Positions 46,850 to 60,589 of a stretch of 64,000 bases of DNA are shown here, piece after piece; within the stretch, counting starts at the first letter, position 1; each line of letters starts with the position of its first letter. A program made the position numbers and the translations under genes. The DNA comes from Miscanthus floridulus (taxonomy: Eukaryota; Streptophyta; Magnoliopsida; Poales; Poaceae): contig NC_089584.1 of NCBI RefSeq assembly GCF_019320115.1, positions 103,663,208-103,727,207 of the forward strand, given 5' to 3'. The notes under the pieces were generated by a model. It had not been told where the DNA came from, did no database searches, and saw only the letters and a program-made list of their open reading frames with translations.

Positions 46850-49800
46850 TGTTTTAACTCTAGGCCTTGTCAAGAAGCGACCTTGAAGTGTTGCTTCAGC
46901 TAGGCCAGATGTCATAGAACCGACCAATTTATAAGAGTACAAGTACAATGGCAGCCCATAAGCGGTCGCACTGTCATACTTGAACTCATATAAACCCGGT
47001 AGTCCGTCGAGTACCACGACGGGTCTCGATAAATGATTCACAACAACCAAGATCGTACATGATTCAACAAACCTGTCACATATTACATAAAGTTCACAGA
47101 TACATTTCCATCATCAGAGTATGAAATAAAGTTATTACAAACCAAGTTTGATAGATAATAGCCGATGCAAATTAAGTTTGAAAGTAGCATTTGCCAACAT
47201 TGTTTAATACAACGCCAACATACGATCATAGTCCACAAAAGCATGTAGAAGGATTAATAAAGAAGCCTGCCCAAGGTTTACTCCTCATCCACAGCGGGAT
47301 AGAAGCAACTCTTGCAATAACCATGATACACAATGCCATCTGCAACAATGGGAAATGAAACCCTAAGTACGAGAAGGTACTCAGCTAGACTTACCCGTCA
47401 TAAACTAGAAATAAAATGACTCCAAGGATCATGCAAGGCTGTATAAGTGGATGTAGCTAGACAACATTTTGCATAAAAAATGATTAACTCAGTTATACAA
47501 TTATAATTCTGTTATCAAGTTAATTATGACTATCCATCTCTAAATTAGCAACTATCCTATGCCAAACATGTGGTATATCATTTTAAGAGCATACAATAAT
47601 AACCATAGCAGGTATAGTAATTCCATATTTATCCGAACCATCATATTCCATAATACAATTACTATGATGTTGGTACTAGCCAAGTTTCTCACTATTCGGG
47701 AGAGACGTCGATTCAAATCGATTTCAACCAGCTGGGAATTTATTCCTAACACAAACCCAGGCAGACCAGATCAACGGTCACCTTAAGTCACCTTTGGTAC
47801 AACTCAAGTACACATTTCGTGGGTTTGCCCAGCGCCACACAATCAGGGACAACCAAATGCCAGGACGTTCAGGCCTAGCCTGCCCTTGGGCTCAGTCTAG
47901 CTCCCCGCACATCCTTACTATCATCCAGAGTGCGCACTCTTATAGAGCGGGGCCTAGCCTGAGTTGAGCTACTCAACTTCGCGGTTGGAATGAGTTATCC
48001 GGCCAGCTAAGTGATAGGCATGCGTTCAATCTTATCAAACAGCGCCAATAATGGTACGGTCCTTAATCGGCATAGATGGAATCACATGAGTCAACCTACC
48101 ATAGACTCCGTTCGGCCTCGATTTACATTACCCCATGGTTCTTTTCTACGATAGCAAATATAGCCAACCATGCTTTGGTATCCTCCTATATCTCGTAGGT
48201 GATAGGAAATCACCCGACTTCTACCGGTCTAAGCATGGCTAAGCATATATTCGATCCTAGACCTACACAGGGTTAAAGGTATATTTCTGGACAAGGAATT
48301 TATATGCATCAAGTGGTTCCAATCAACTCTTATAACCTAATGCATCAATCATAAAGGACTCAAGTAATATTTTGTAAAACACTAGGAGACTTAGAATGCT
48401 CCGGGGCTTGCCTTTTAAAAAGGAAGTGGGGCGATGGTCAGGGCACTCCAGAAGCTCTTCAGGGGTCTACTCCTCTTCTTCAGGAACTATGGCTTGAGGA
48501 ATCTCCTGCTGGTCCCCTCCCTCTCCTTTGTTGAACTCCAGCAGCGTTATCTCCTCCGTCGATCCTAGATGCATGAGTATGACATAAGATACTGCGAATG
48601 CATTCATGTTGACAGGTATAGTATGGTGATACATGATAAATGGATTCTTGTAAGTATTCTTAACAACATGGTGTTAAAGTAATAATAAGTGCATCATATT
48701 TTACTAAGTATGTGCATATCTCTTCTTGATTATTTAATCAACTACTTCAACAATGTATTTACTATACCGTAAAACAGCAGCTACTTGTTTTACTCATAAC
48801 TAAAGTTCTACTTATCCAAATGTTGTGATCTTGGACTTTCTGGAAAGATTATAAAATTATCTACAACTTTATTTTAATACCCTCATTGTGATTCAAGAGT
48901 TATGTAGGGCAAACAAATCATTCAATCAAATCTGTCCAGAAGGTAAACCTTTCCGACAGCAAACTTGTAACAGCTAGAACTAAAAAACCCTAAGTCCTAT
49001 GGCTGTGAAAATTTAACACAAGGTAGATTAGTAAGTTATCTACAACTTTGTTATTAACAAGTTTTACAGCAGAGACCATTATCCATACGAAACTATCCAC
49101 ACAAATAAAACTATACATGCAGTCTTGTATTTGAATGATAAAGCGATAATTAGTTATTTGTACACCATCAATGGCTTCTAAGCCTTACCATTGACATCAA
49201 CAGTTACTATGCATCATAAGAACCATAGAAAACATCATGCTTAATCACAATCTAATTATTTAAATGCCTTTATTAATTTAATTAAATAATTAGGGTAAAT
49301 AATAAACATGTACTAAAGGTGTATCATAAATTCTCAAAAATTTATAGTGGCTTACTAGTGCTACCCATAGACTACTATAAAAGTTTCATGCCATTTTTCC
49401 AAGTAAAACATCCTATGCAAAAATAACAAGGCATAAAAACTTAAAATAGCATAAATAGGAAACCCTAGTGAAAAGTGTCAAGCAACAGATTTTATATTTT
49501 TCTTAGCATCCATATGGTAATAGGACAACCTCCAACAAATTTCATGAGTATTGGATTCATAATTAATTTATAAAAATTCACACAAGGATCACCTAATTAT
49601 AAAAGGAAAATCTATAACTAGAAATCTATTCATGCTATGGCCCTCAAATTTTAACCAGAGCTTATACTTATCCAGAACAGCTCAACACTTAAATTTCATA
49701 ATTTTTGGAGCACATGAACTCTAGATATAAATTAAACAAGTTTGCATACATTTAAAAACACCTTTCAAGTTTCATTTTAAATCTTCTAGAAACTCTACTA

Positions 49801-51653
49801 CAAATGCTAATATCATATTTTTCATAAATACTACACTTCCTAAGGAACATTAAAAATTTTGGTTCACAAATTTTGGATCTCTGTAGCTCAACTTATCAAT
49901 TTTCAATGTTGCACACAAAAACAGGAACAAATGAACTAGCCTACTGCACTACAATCACTGTCAACTGGGACCCGCGGTCAGTCGACCCCACACATCAGTG
50001 AAACAAAAACAGGGCACGGCGCTGCATCGATGTGGTTCGACCATAGTTCGTCGCCGGCGAGTCCTCCGACGGAGGCAAGTGGACCTACGTGATCTACAGA
50101 GCAAACCGTGTTGGGTGACCAAGGTGGTGGCAGTGCAGGTGTGGCGGAGCATGCTCGTCAATGACCATGGCAGCATGGCGGCGCTACTCTGCGGTGCGCC
50201 GGCCATCACCGGCCACGGCGAAGTCAGGCGAGGCGTGCTACAACATCACGATGACTGAGCGAATACATCTATGCAACCTAGGCGGCTTGAGGCGCTCCGA
50301 CGAAGCATGGCCACGACGGCGGCCATGGCAGAGCTCCGGCAAAGGCATACCCATGGTGGCGCAAGGTGGAACACGGCTTACCAATGGAGCGGTGGTGGGC
50401 GCGGCAAGGTGGGAAGGGTGGAGCAGGGTGTGGTGGAGCTATGGGCGCAACGCATTGGAGAATGTGGCGGCGGTGAGCGTGGGTGAGCTCGGCGGAGCGG
50501 CTACGATGGTGATGGCGATGACGGCTGCTGTGTTGCTGTGAACGGCGAAGGAGGAGGCTAGAAAATGAAAATGGTGAGCGCAGGCGTGACGGGCGGATGC
50601 TGGGGGTGATAAAGGCGCGCTCGGGCCCGGCGTTGCCTGGCTAGATAGACCGGCGGTGACGCGCGGCTTGCCACTGGCTCCACACGGTGGCCAAGCTCTG
50701 TTGCCAGTCGGCCACTGAAGAATGAGCTGGTTCAGACATCAGCGCCCCGATACAGCCCTGACGACACGATTTCACGGTGATCAAACAGATAATCCGCAGC
50801 TCCATCGTGCAAACAACCTAAATGGGAATTGCAGACCAATGTACCAGCTCCAATTTCTATTTAGAACTCATGCCCTAATTCTCAACCAAACTCGAGTTAT
50901 TTCATCCTAAAGTCGAGCTTATCAAACTGTCAGTGTAGCTGACTTAGTAAAATTTTGCTAAGTGTTGAAAATAGTGAATTGATGATTTTTGTGAGCTCAA
51001 AAAGACTAAGCTATGCACATAATTAGCTCATGACCCAAATATAAAAGTTGTTCCCCATATCAAATACTACAACTTTGCTTTAGTGACCACATACATGCAA
51101 AGTCTCTATCATATAGTTCAAACTTGGTCAAACCTATTACATTCAAATGATGACTTATACTTGAACTATGACTTAGTGACCAATTTAGCACTAACCATGA
51201 ATACCAAAGTTGTTCATAATGATATTCTAAACATGTTTAAGCTATTTGTAAGGTCACACAATCATTTCATGCATTGGTTACACATAGAGCTTCCCAGTTC
51301 AACACACATAGCATCACTTAAGGACTTGATCATGCAAAGTGACCTTCATAACCATTGTTCCACTAGTCATCCTAAGTGTAGCTAATATGTTTTAGTGACT
51401 CACATAAACCATTTACATGTATTCACTCTTGATCATATGCATAGATACAAGGAGACATGAAATAACAAGCATGTTTTATATGTTTCAATCACATGTTTCA
51501 ATTGTAAAAGCTTATATATGAATGCTCTATGCTCATGCTCATGCAATGCAAGTCAAATTATGCAAGCTCAACACCTAGGGTGTTGCACCAGGCCAATAGA
51601 AATATGAGCTTTATAGGCTGACACGCAAATCAGTTGGGCCTAGGCGCTGAGCT
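46850..51653. repeat. long non-coding repetitive region (possible LARD or long LTR)
   Basis: Almost 5 kb without a credible coding frame. Structure is moderately GC at 47300-48600, AT-rich at 48600-49950, GC-rich at 49960-50720 and AT-rich to 51590. It ends at an imperfect palindrome CAACACCTAGGGTGTTG (51569-51585). The composition suggests a non-coding LTR-retrotransposon derivative in minus orientation, but I found no paired LTRs or target duplication. Confidence 0.35.
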
Positions 51654-51953
51654 TATGGGCCTCCGGGTCGTTATGACTTATTTTTTTTCTTTTTATTTTA
51701 TTTATTTAGTTATTGCGCAATTGTTGAATAATCGGAGCCATTTTTGCTAAGTCCGCTTGAGTCACTGGCCCCATCTTTAGCTCAGATTTAAACTATCAAA
51801 AAGTTTTGCTGGAGTGCTCATATATTACTGTACAAGCCCAAAAATTTATGAATTTGTCTTTTATATTGCGATTAATCTGGCATGGGCTACATGAACTCAT
51901 GATGAGCTCTGCCTTTCAATTAGCCGTTATGACTTATGAGGACCTGTTCTAGA

Positions 51954-52462
51954 CACCTCTGGGCATAAAATATCGAGAACCAAGTACCGAACTGAACATA
52001 CCGAGAACCGAACCAAAAATACCGAAACCAAATTTTCCAGTACCCTATTCGGATCCTAATTCCCAGGAACCAAATTTATTTACCTCGGGGAACCGAATTT
52101 ACCTAAAATGTGTGCTGAGTTTAAGTGCTGTTATATTATTGATTGTACTATTATAGACTATTATATTATATATTTGTGGTACTCACTCTTATAGTCTTAT
52201 GGAACTTTATATGTATATGTATTTTGCACTATTATTCTCTATGAAATCATGTCAAAATTAGCTTTTGAACCTGCTATTACATGTCATTGTGATCAGTTTG
52301 GTACTGTTCGGTAAATACCGAAAGCGAACCGAAAATACCGAAACCAAATTTTCTCGGTACCGATTTTTGGAAGGAATCGATCGGTAACTATATCTATTTT
52401 TCAAGGAACCGAATTTATGTGGGAACCGAAGTCGGTTCGGTAATACCAAATGCCCAGGCCTA
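51954..52462. mobile_element. hAT-type non-autonomous element with 8-bp target duplication
   Basis: The left terminus has CTCTGGGCAT and the right terminus ATGCCCAGGCC, forming short inverted repeats. The 8-bp sequence GTTCTAGA is perfectly duplicated (51946-51953 and 52463-52470). Subterminal ACCGAAA / TTCGGT words recur in both halves. About 509 bp with no coding potential. Confidence 0.85.
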
Positions 52463-52554
52463 GTTCTAGAACTGCATGATTTTGATTGTAACTGATGCTT
52501 GACGTCAAGGAACAATGACTTGCACTACGTAAAAAATGATTTTTAGCAACGGTT

Positions 52555-52845
52555 CGATTTTTTTGTAGGGGCGGCTGGTGATGGAGCCGCCCCTACAGTG
52601 GCGTGCTCAGGTGCCCACACACCAGCCGCCCCTACAAATGGAACATCAGGGGCAGCTGGTGTTACGAGCCGCCCCTACAAATGGGGTCTGATTTGTAGGG
52701 GCGGCTCAATCACCAGTCGCCCCTGAAAATGCTATTTGTAGGGGCGGCTGGTGATTGAGCCGCCCCTACAAATGGCCCCGTATTTATAGCACCGATTTGT
52801 AGGGGCGGCTCAATCACCAACCGCCCCTACAAATGCCCCCCGTAT
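52555..52845. repeat. CACTA subterminal repeats forming hairpins
   Basis: The words TGTAGGGGCGGCT and AGCCGCCCCTACA occur at least eight times in alternating orientation (for example 52566, 52590, 52624, 52669, 52696, 52738, 52759, 52799 and 52822). Such motifs are the binding sites for the element's own TNPA-type protein in En/Spm; that role here is inference. Confidence 0.85.
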
Positions 52846-53609
52846 AAAACAGATGCATCACCTTCTTCCTCCTCGGGTCACTCACTCCAACCCATGAAAA
52901 AAAGGTGGGGAGGCCTTGAGAACCTCCCAAAAATTACTCTACTAAGGGGGAAAGGTTTTGGTCTCAAATCCTTTGGTGGAGAGATTGTAGAAGGTAAGAA
53001 AATGCTATTTCATACTTTTTTAAGTTTTAATGGTTGGTTAGTGAGTAATTAGAGTTTTGTTTTTCTCTTTCTATGGTGCTTGAGCTATTTATGAAGCAAA
53101 TTAGAACCAACTTTTGAATATACTAGGGTAAATTAGGTAGGGGAACAAGATCATACCCTTATTTGGTCCATGTTTCTTGATTTTATTGAACAATTAGTTA
53201 GTTTTATGGATGTTTCATGTGCATGTGGATCTAGATCTAGGGTTTGGTTTTTTTATTAATTTCGTTTTTGTAAATTTATGTTTGATGAAATTGGACTAGG
53301 GTTTGTATGAAAGATATTGGGTAAAATATAATTCTTGCTAATTGTTGTCTTTGAAATTATTTATTGTAATCAATAAATATGTATTTTAATTATTTATGGA
53401 TAAATGGGCCGTTAATTAATTTTCTTTTACCATGGTGTGTTTGTATGCTTCATGTAATTATATTAGATTTATATTCATATATATCTGAAGTATATACAAT
53501 TATTCTCAAGTAATTATTAATTTGTTTCATTTTTATATATATCTGAATAAGTACTCCTTTAATGTTTGTTTTGTTGTTGTTGTAAAAGATGGAGTATATG
53601 AACTCTTAG

Positions 53610-56600
53610 ATGTATGGTTCGTTAAGGTTCAAGGCAGGTTTCCGTGAAGAGGTGGATAAATTTATTGAAGCCGCAAAGAAGCATGCAACGACATTGAAAG
53701 AGAATAAGGATACAATTATTTGCCCATGTAAAGATTGCAAGAACCGTATGGCATGGACAGATGTGACTATCATCAGATCACATTTGATTATACGAGGATT
53801 TATTGAGGACTACACAGTGTGGATTCATCATGGTGAAATGGTTATTGTTAACGACGAGGATGAGGAGGAATACGACGACAAAACCATAGAATCCCTGTCC
53901 CAATATTCAGCAGAGCTTGATGCACGAATATATTTTTAGTTTGGCAATGAACAAGGTGGTGATGCTGGTGGTTGGGATGGTAACGACGAAGGTGGTGCCA
54001 ATAATGATGGTGGAGCATGTGTCGGGGATGAAGATGATTTGGAGGACATGATTTGAGCCCTTAGACCAGAGATTTTACTAAATAGCCTGAAAGGCATAGA
54101 AAATTTGGAAAGGGTGACAAAAGCATCGAAGGAGACTGTGTATGGTGTTGAAAAGGGTTGTCCGATACATTGGACATTGCTATGTTTTGTGCTTGAGCTG
54201 CTCATCCTAAAGGCTAAGTATGGCTGGTCAGACTGTAGTTTCAATGATCTATTGCATCTCCTGTCATGGGTGCTGCCACAACCAAACTCAGTTTCCACCA
54301 ACACATACCAAGCGAAGAAGGTCATAAGTCCATTGATAATGGGGGTTGAAAAAAATCCATGCATGCCCCAACCACTATATACTTTTTCATGGCGAAACGT
54401 TCAAGTCACTGGATAAATGTCCCCGGTGTGGGGCCAGCCGGTACAAGAACAATGACCTTTACGATGGAGACAAAGCCTCCACGGGAAAAAAGAGGAATAA
54501 GAAGGGTACCAAAAAGGTGGTACAAGAATCTCAGCCCCCAGAGGACACTCCATTAGGCAACGATGCAAAGCAGAGAAGAATTCCTGCTCTAGTAATGTGG
54601 TACCTGCCAGTGACCGACCGCTTGAGACGTATCTTTGTAAACCCTAAAGAAGCCGCACTCATGACATGGTGGGATGATGAGCGCAAGGTGGATGATGATA
54701 AGATTGCACACCCAACTGATTGTAGTCAGTGGCAAAGGTTTGATGAGAAGCAGAAAGAATTCAGCGATGACCCAAGGAATGTACGGTTTGGCTTGAGCAC
54801 CGATGGAATGAATCCCTTCAATGAGAGGATGAGCGACCACAGCACATGGCCAGTGATCTTGACCATGTACAACATCCCAACATGGTTGTGTCAAAAGAGA
54901 AAGTACCTTCTCCTCACTATTCTTATTTCTGGCCCTAAACAACTAGGCATTGATATAGATGTGTTCCTTGAGCCCTTGATGCAAGAAATGGAGAGGCTAT
55001 GGAGGCATGGGGAGCAGATGTACAATGCGTTCTGAAAGGAGGACTTCATATGTAGAGCAATAATATTTGTTACTACTAATGATTACCCCATGTTGTTTGC
55101 TTTATTTGGACAGATCAAAGGGAAGATGGGATGCTTGGTTTGCTTGGATGGTACTACATGGGTGTACCTAGATGCATCCAAGAAGATAGTTTACCTAAGG
55201 AACCGACGCTTCTTAAAGATAAGTCACAAGTACCGCAAAAAATTATTCTTTAGATTTTATGACAACGCCCTGGAGATTGAACCCCCTCCGGAGAGACGTC
55301 ATAACGGAGAACACATGTACAGAATGGTGAAAAACATACGCGTCGTCTATGGAAAGAAGAATCCAGATGGGACGAACAGAGATAGAAGCACACCTCCTAT
55401 CGAAGGCGTACCTTTCAAGAAACAATCGATCATTTTTTAGTATCTACCTTATTGGCCAGACTTAGAGGTCCCCCATGCCATTGATGCTATGCATGTGCAA
55501 AAGAATGTCTTTGAGAGTCTCATTGCTACCTTGATGGACACAGGCAAGTCAAAGGATGGTCTGAAAGCACGGAAAGACATGGTGCAGCTAAACGTGATGC
55601 CACAGCTTCACCCGGTACCTAAGGCTAATGGAAAATACACTCTGCCTGTGGCATGCTTCAACCTAACACTAGACGAGAAGAGAGCTATATGCACTTTCCT
55701 GAGAGGGATCAAAGTCCTGACTGGGTTTTCAGCAAATGTGAAGAAGCTAGTGTCGATGAAGGACTTCTCAATAACACACTGCAAGGCTCACGATTGCCAT
55801 GTGATGCTGACAATATTTCTACCTATTACAATCAGGGCTATAAAGTCAGAGTTCTTGAAAATGGCCATCACCCACATGTGCTACTTCTTTTCGAAGATCT
55901 CATAGAAGACGATTGGCAAGGAAGAGCTGAGTGACCTACATGAATTTGTGGTGGAGACACAAAACCAACTAGAGATGTGTTTACCTCCTGCTTTTTTTGA
56001 TATAATGCCACATCTCATGATTCATATGGTTCATCAAATACAGACGCTTGGCCCTTGCTACTTGCATGAAATGTGGTCCTATGAGCAGTTCATGTCAGTT
56101 CTAAGTCGATACATACATAATCGAGCATACCCAGAGGGCTCCATGATAGAGGGTTATAGTACTGAAGAAGTCATCGAGTGCTGTCAAGAGTACCTAAAAG
56201 TATAGAAAGGGATTAGTAAACCCGATTCTCGTCACAAGGGTAGGCTGGCTGGGAAGGGCACCAGTGGTAGAAAAGTGTTCATCGACCATGATTACAAAGA
56301 GGTGAGTCGGGTGCATTACAATGTCTTGCAGAGTACACAACTGATGCAACCGTATATTGATGAACACTTGGCTATCATTATGGCGGAGAGAAATGGCCGT
56401 TCGGATGATTAGGTCATGAAACAACACAAGCAACGACTAACTACATGGTTGAAGGACCAAAACATACCGCCTAGAGAAACCATAAACTCTATTACCATCA
56501 GTAGGTTGGCGGAGGGGCCATCGAGACAAGTGACATCTTGGAATGCTTATGACATCAATGGGTATGTATACTATACCCACACAAAGGATAGTAAATATGT

Positions 56601-57102
56601 GAACCAAAACAGCGGCGTTCGAATAGAGGCTCTTGATGGATTAGGGTGAAAGATCCAATACTTTGGCATCATTGAAGAGATATGGGAACTTGACTATGGA
56701 AGGGATATAACGGTGGCCCTGTTTCGATGCCACTGGATCAAACAACACCAACTGAATAAGATCGGATTGAGAGTCCTGGACCTTGAGAATCTAGGCTACC
56801 AAGATGACCCTTGGGTGCTCGCTTCACGTATCGCACAAGTTTTCTATATGTCTGACCCACAAAGTAACCTCCCCCTGAAGAAGAAGACAAAGCACATGGT
56901 TGCCTCCGAGAAACAACACATTATTGGAGTTGATGGCGTGGACGATGGTGTGGACGATGTTGAAGCTTACAATAACTACGATGAGATGCCGCTATTCACA
57001 GACTTTCCTAAGAAGATCAGTGTTGTGGAAAAGAACCTCCCCAAAGACATAATGCCATGGGAACGAAAAGGTGTGAAGGGGAAAGTCGTTACAGCGGGCT
57101 AG
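53610..57102 (+). pseudogene. CACTA TNP2-type transposase, defective
   Basis: Conceptual reading begins MYGSLRFKAGFREEVDKF, with the transposase-associated Cys cluster (CPCKDCKN, about 53725). It continues through Transposase_21 (about 54105-55560, with CPNHYILF, CPRCGASRYK, LSTDGMNPF and YLPYWPDLEVPHAIDAMHV), the DUF4218 region (about 55950-56220, LPPAFFDIMPHLMIH) and a C-terminal DUF4216-like part (56530-56900). One frameshift occurs at about 54350-54416; from there to 57102 the frame is continuous except for stops. Stops: TAG 53937, TGA 54054, TGA 55033, TAG 55438, TAG 55903, TAG 56203, TAG 56410, TGA 56647. TNP2 would cut the element ends; this copy is inactive. Confidence 0.9.
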
Positions 57103-57480
57103 CTAGTTGTTGAACGTAGAGTGTTTGTGTAAGTGTGTGTTTGTAAGACTTCATTTATGCATGCGTGTGAGACTATATTTTTATGTACGTGTGTAAGACT
57201 ACATATTTTTGTATTTGTGTGTGACTACATTTTATGCATGTGTGTGAGAATACCAAGATTTTCAACCATTAAATGATTTCAGCTAAAAAAGTATTGAATA
57301 TCAAAGTTGTATAACTCATCAAGATCTACAACTTTTATTTTGATCATTTCTTCATTTGACAAAGTGATAGTAAACATTGTTCACAAATCAACATGTTTCT
57401 CGTATAGTTCATGAAACTATGAGTCATATGTGAATTTATGAATAATGTTTCCTAATACTTTGTCACATGAAGAAGTGACC

Positions 57481-57900
57481 AAAATAAAAGTTGTAGACAG
57501 TGAGGAGTTCAACAACTTTTATGTTCATGACTTTTATTGTTGAAATCATTTAAGGTTTCAAAATCTTGTTTGAAGTTGCCATTTAGTGAAATTCAAAATT
57601 TCAACTATTCAAATTTGGTCAAATGAAAATATGATGAAAATAAAAGTTGTACATATTGATGAGTTCTACAACTTTGGTATTCATGAGTTTTTCATCTGAA
57701 ATCATTTACTCTTTCAAAATATTATTTCAAGTTGAAATTGTTTGAATTTCAAAATTTGAATCATTCAAACAAAGTCATATGACAAGATGACCAAAATAAA
57801 AGTTGTACATGTCGATGAGTTATACAACTTTTATGTTTATAACATTTTCATTTTATTTCATTTAATATCATAAAATTATAATCGAAGTTTTAAAATTCAA
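57481..57900. repeat. ~156-bp tandem repeat, three units
   Basis: AAAATAAAAGTTGTA recurs at 57481, 57637 and 57793, exactly 156 bases apart each time. It is followed by similar blocks (GATGAGTT..ACAACTTT, ATTCATGA, GAAATCATTTA). The third unit is diverged and incomplete. Confidence 0.8.
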
Positions 57901-58079
57901 ATTTTTATTTTTTGTTTTTTTTGTTTTCTATATTGTTTTGACTACAATTGTTTATATATATATTTCTTCATATATAGAATAATACAAAATATTATATTTG
58001 TGCATATACACAATTTTTTTATATTAATTTGTGTTTTTATGATATCAAAAATTTAGAATTTATAATTTAAAAAATAGAA

Positions 58080-58205
58080 ACTATTTGTAGGGGCGGTTGG
58101 ATCAGGAACCGCCCCTACAAATGCATTTGTAGGGCGGCTGGATCAGGAACCGCCCCTACAAATGCATTTGTAGGGACGGCTGGATCAGAAATTGCCCTTA
58201 CAAAT
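58080..58205. repeat. internal copy of CACTA hairpin repeats
   Basis: Three TTTGTAGGG(G)CGGCTGGATCAG / CCGCCCCTACAAAT pairs just upstream of the TATA box at 58215, the same motif class as the subterminal repeats at 52.6 kb. Confidence 0.85.
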
Positions 58206-58214
58206 AGTTCCAAG

Positions 58215-58222
58215 TATAAATA
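58215..58222 (+). promoter_or_regulatory. TATA box of the second CACTA gene
   Basis: TATAAATA directly after the internal hairpin repeats and upstream of a GC-rich leader (58230-58600). It suggests that the TNPA-like gene is transcribed from here with a long first intron up to about 62 kb. Confidence 0.6.
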
Positions 58223-60153
58223 GGAGGGCGCACGGGAGTCAGACTATCTGGACGCTGTCTTCTTCCTCCGACGCCGTCAGGCTGCCCCATGCGCCTAGGG
58301 TTTTCGCCGCCAGCCACGCCGCCGGTCCCGCGCCCACACCTGCGCCCGCCCACACCCGCCCCTGCGCGCCTAGGGTTTCCACCGCTGGCCACGCCGTTGG
58401 TCCCGCGCCCGCACCTGGCCCACGGCGCCTGGCCCCCGGCGTCCTGCCCCGCACGCCGACGACCAGGCTCCCGGTGCCCCGTGCCTAGCCCCCGGCGTCC
58501 CGCCCCCGCACGTCGACGACGCACGCTCCCGGCCCCCTACCCCCGCACACCGACAACACAGGCTGTGGCGAGAAGCAGCTGGAGGATTGCACAGTGGCCA
58601 AGTCAGTGATCTCCCGCACTTGCTCCCTGTGCCTCTCCCTCTCTGATTTATGGATTAGAAAGTAGCAAACAAAGTAGCTATTCTCATGTGATACTGTTAT
58701 TTAGTTTTGTTGGTTATCATGAGATTGACTGCCTGGGTTGAGTCATCCTAGATTGCACAGTGGGTTGAGTCATCCTGGTTCAGTTTCATTCCTTTGCCCT
58801 TGTTAGTTTCTTGCGGATGTGCTTGTTGGATTCTAATTTGTTGTCTTACTTATCCTGATGCTTGGGATCACCAAGATTTGGTATTCCTGATAAGTTTTAT
58901 CATGATGATGACCAATAATGTGTATCTGTCTTGGTTATTTACTAGATCTTAGTATCTCACCTTGCTGGTTTGCACTTGATGCTAGATGTTTGTTGACATC
59001 TAAGATTTGAGATTGGTATGTTGGCTTGTTTAGGATTTACGTTGCATATGGGAATTGTTGCAGTAAATATGGTTTCTGGTAAAATGTGTACCTATATTTA
59101 TTGTTTTTTTGTTAGAAGCCTTGGTTTACTTTGATTGCTTTGTCAACAGATGCATTTCAATCTTCTTCGCTAGTTGGTTGGTCCTTTTTATTTGCATCTT
59201 TTTTTACTCATTCTTATTATCATTGAGTCTTCACTGTTATTAGTGGTGTGTAGAATAACTGTTATTTATCTGTGCATGTTTTCCAGTATTCATGTCATCG
59301 ATACAAGTACCTTTACTCCTATTTGGTACTTGGGCATATATCATTAGAAATATGCTTTGGCCCAATTTTTACTGCCTACATATATTTAATTGTGCTACAA
59401 TAATATTCTACAACCTTCGTACTGAACTAAATAATTATGCAATATATTTGCACTTAAAGGTTTGCAAGATCAGTGTGCAGTTATCAAAACTGTTATACTT
59501 GATATTGCAATACTCTGAAAAAGAATATAGTCTCTAAGTTTAATAGTTTATATGCTTTATGTATTAAACATCATATGTCGTACTACCTATGCCTGTGCTA
59601 GATGCCTACCTACTTCTTTGAGATGCGCTTGCTCTTAGCATGTTCTGCTAGGCTGTGAAATTTGTAATGAAACTGGGAATCATGGTACTATCTTGTTTTT
59701 TGAATGCACACATTTCACATATTGACCAACTGCATCACAAAGGGCTAGCTATACTATATGCATGGAACCTTTCAACTGCAGCTAGTACTGTTTGGTCTTA
59801 GTTCTCAACTCTGAAGGAAAGCCACCTTTCAGTTAGCTTGCTTTGTTAAGTTTATTAAACACTTCTGACCCCTTCCTATTGGCATTAAATTTCTTTGCTT
59901 TGTTCTGTTTACCAAGCTATTTTAGGTGTTGATCTATAGCATGTTTTTAGTACTCAATTACACATGAAAACTGAGCACATTTTACTGCTCAAAACAATGA
60001 ATTTGACACAGATTTAATTTGTCTTTCTCATTCTGATTCTGCTAGACCTAGATGTATACATATGTCACTAATTTCTCCTAAATATGGTAGAACTGTATTG
60101 TTAGTTCTTCTCCAGTTCATGCATAGTTCAGTGATGAGAAACAGGAGGTGTTC

Positions 60154-60250
60154 AGTTCATGCATAGTTCTAAGCAACTTGATAAAACAAAAATATAGTTC
60201 TTCTCCGGTTCATGCATAGTTCTAAGCTACTTGATAAAACAAAAATATAG
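60154..60250 (+). repeat. 53-bp tandem duplication
   Basis: The block AGTTCATGCATAGTTCTAAG...AAATATAG starts at 60154 and again at 60207, with only two differences over 44 bases. A third partial copy of TTCATGCATAGTTC precedes at about 60117. Confidence 0.9.
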
Positions 60251-60589
60251 AGCTGCCCCAGGATTTATTACACGCTTTTGCTACTTTGCGGTGATCTGGC
60301 TGGCCTGCCCCTCGCCCTTTGGCTTGCCTATTCAGCTCTGGCCACATCAACTTGCTGCTACGACGAGCACCATCTACAAGAACCCTAGAGCACAGCCCTC
60401 TCCCCCACATCCTACTCCATGGTGCAACTTGAGTCAGTTACTGCAACTTGCAAGAAGGCTCACTGTTTTTAGAAATGCCCACTACTTTTAGATATGTGCA
60501 TTGTTGCTTGAGCTTGTTTAGATATGACAGTGAAATAGTGGGCAATGCAGTCATCAGCTTGTGTGCTTATTTGCTGTATTATTAATCAG

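Noticed and set aside
52555..52845. CRISPR-like regularly recurring hairpin repeats
   Set aside because: The repeats alternate in orientation, are irregularly spaced and follow a CACTA terminus; this is a transposon subterminal array in a plant genome.
53610..57102. Genetic-code change or programmed readthrough explaining the in-frame TAG/TGA codons
   Set aside because: The host genes in the window use normal stops, a frameshift is also present, and the changes fit methyl-cytosine decay; kept only as a point to test.
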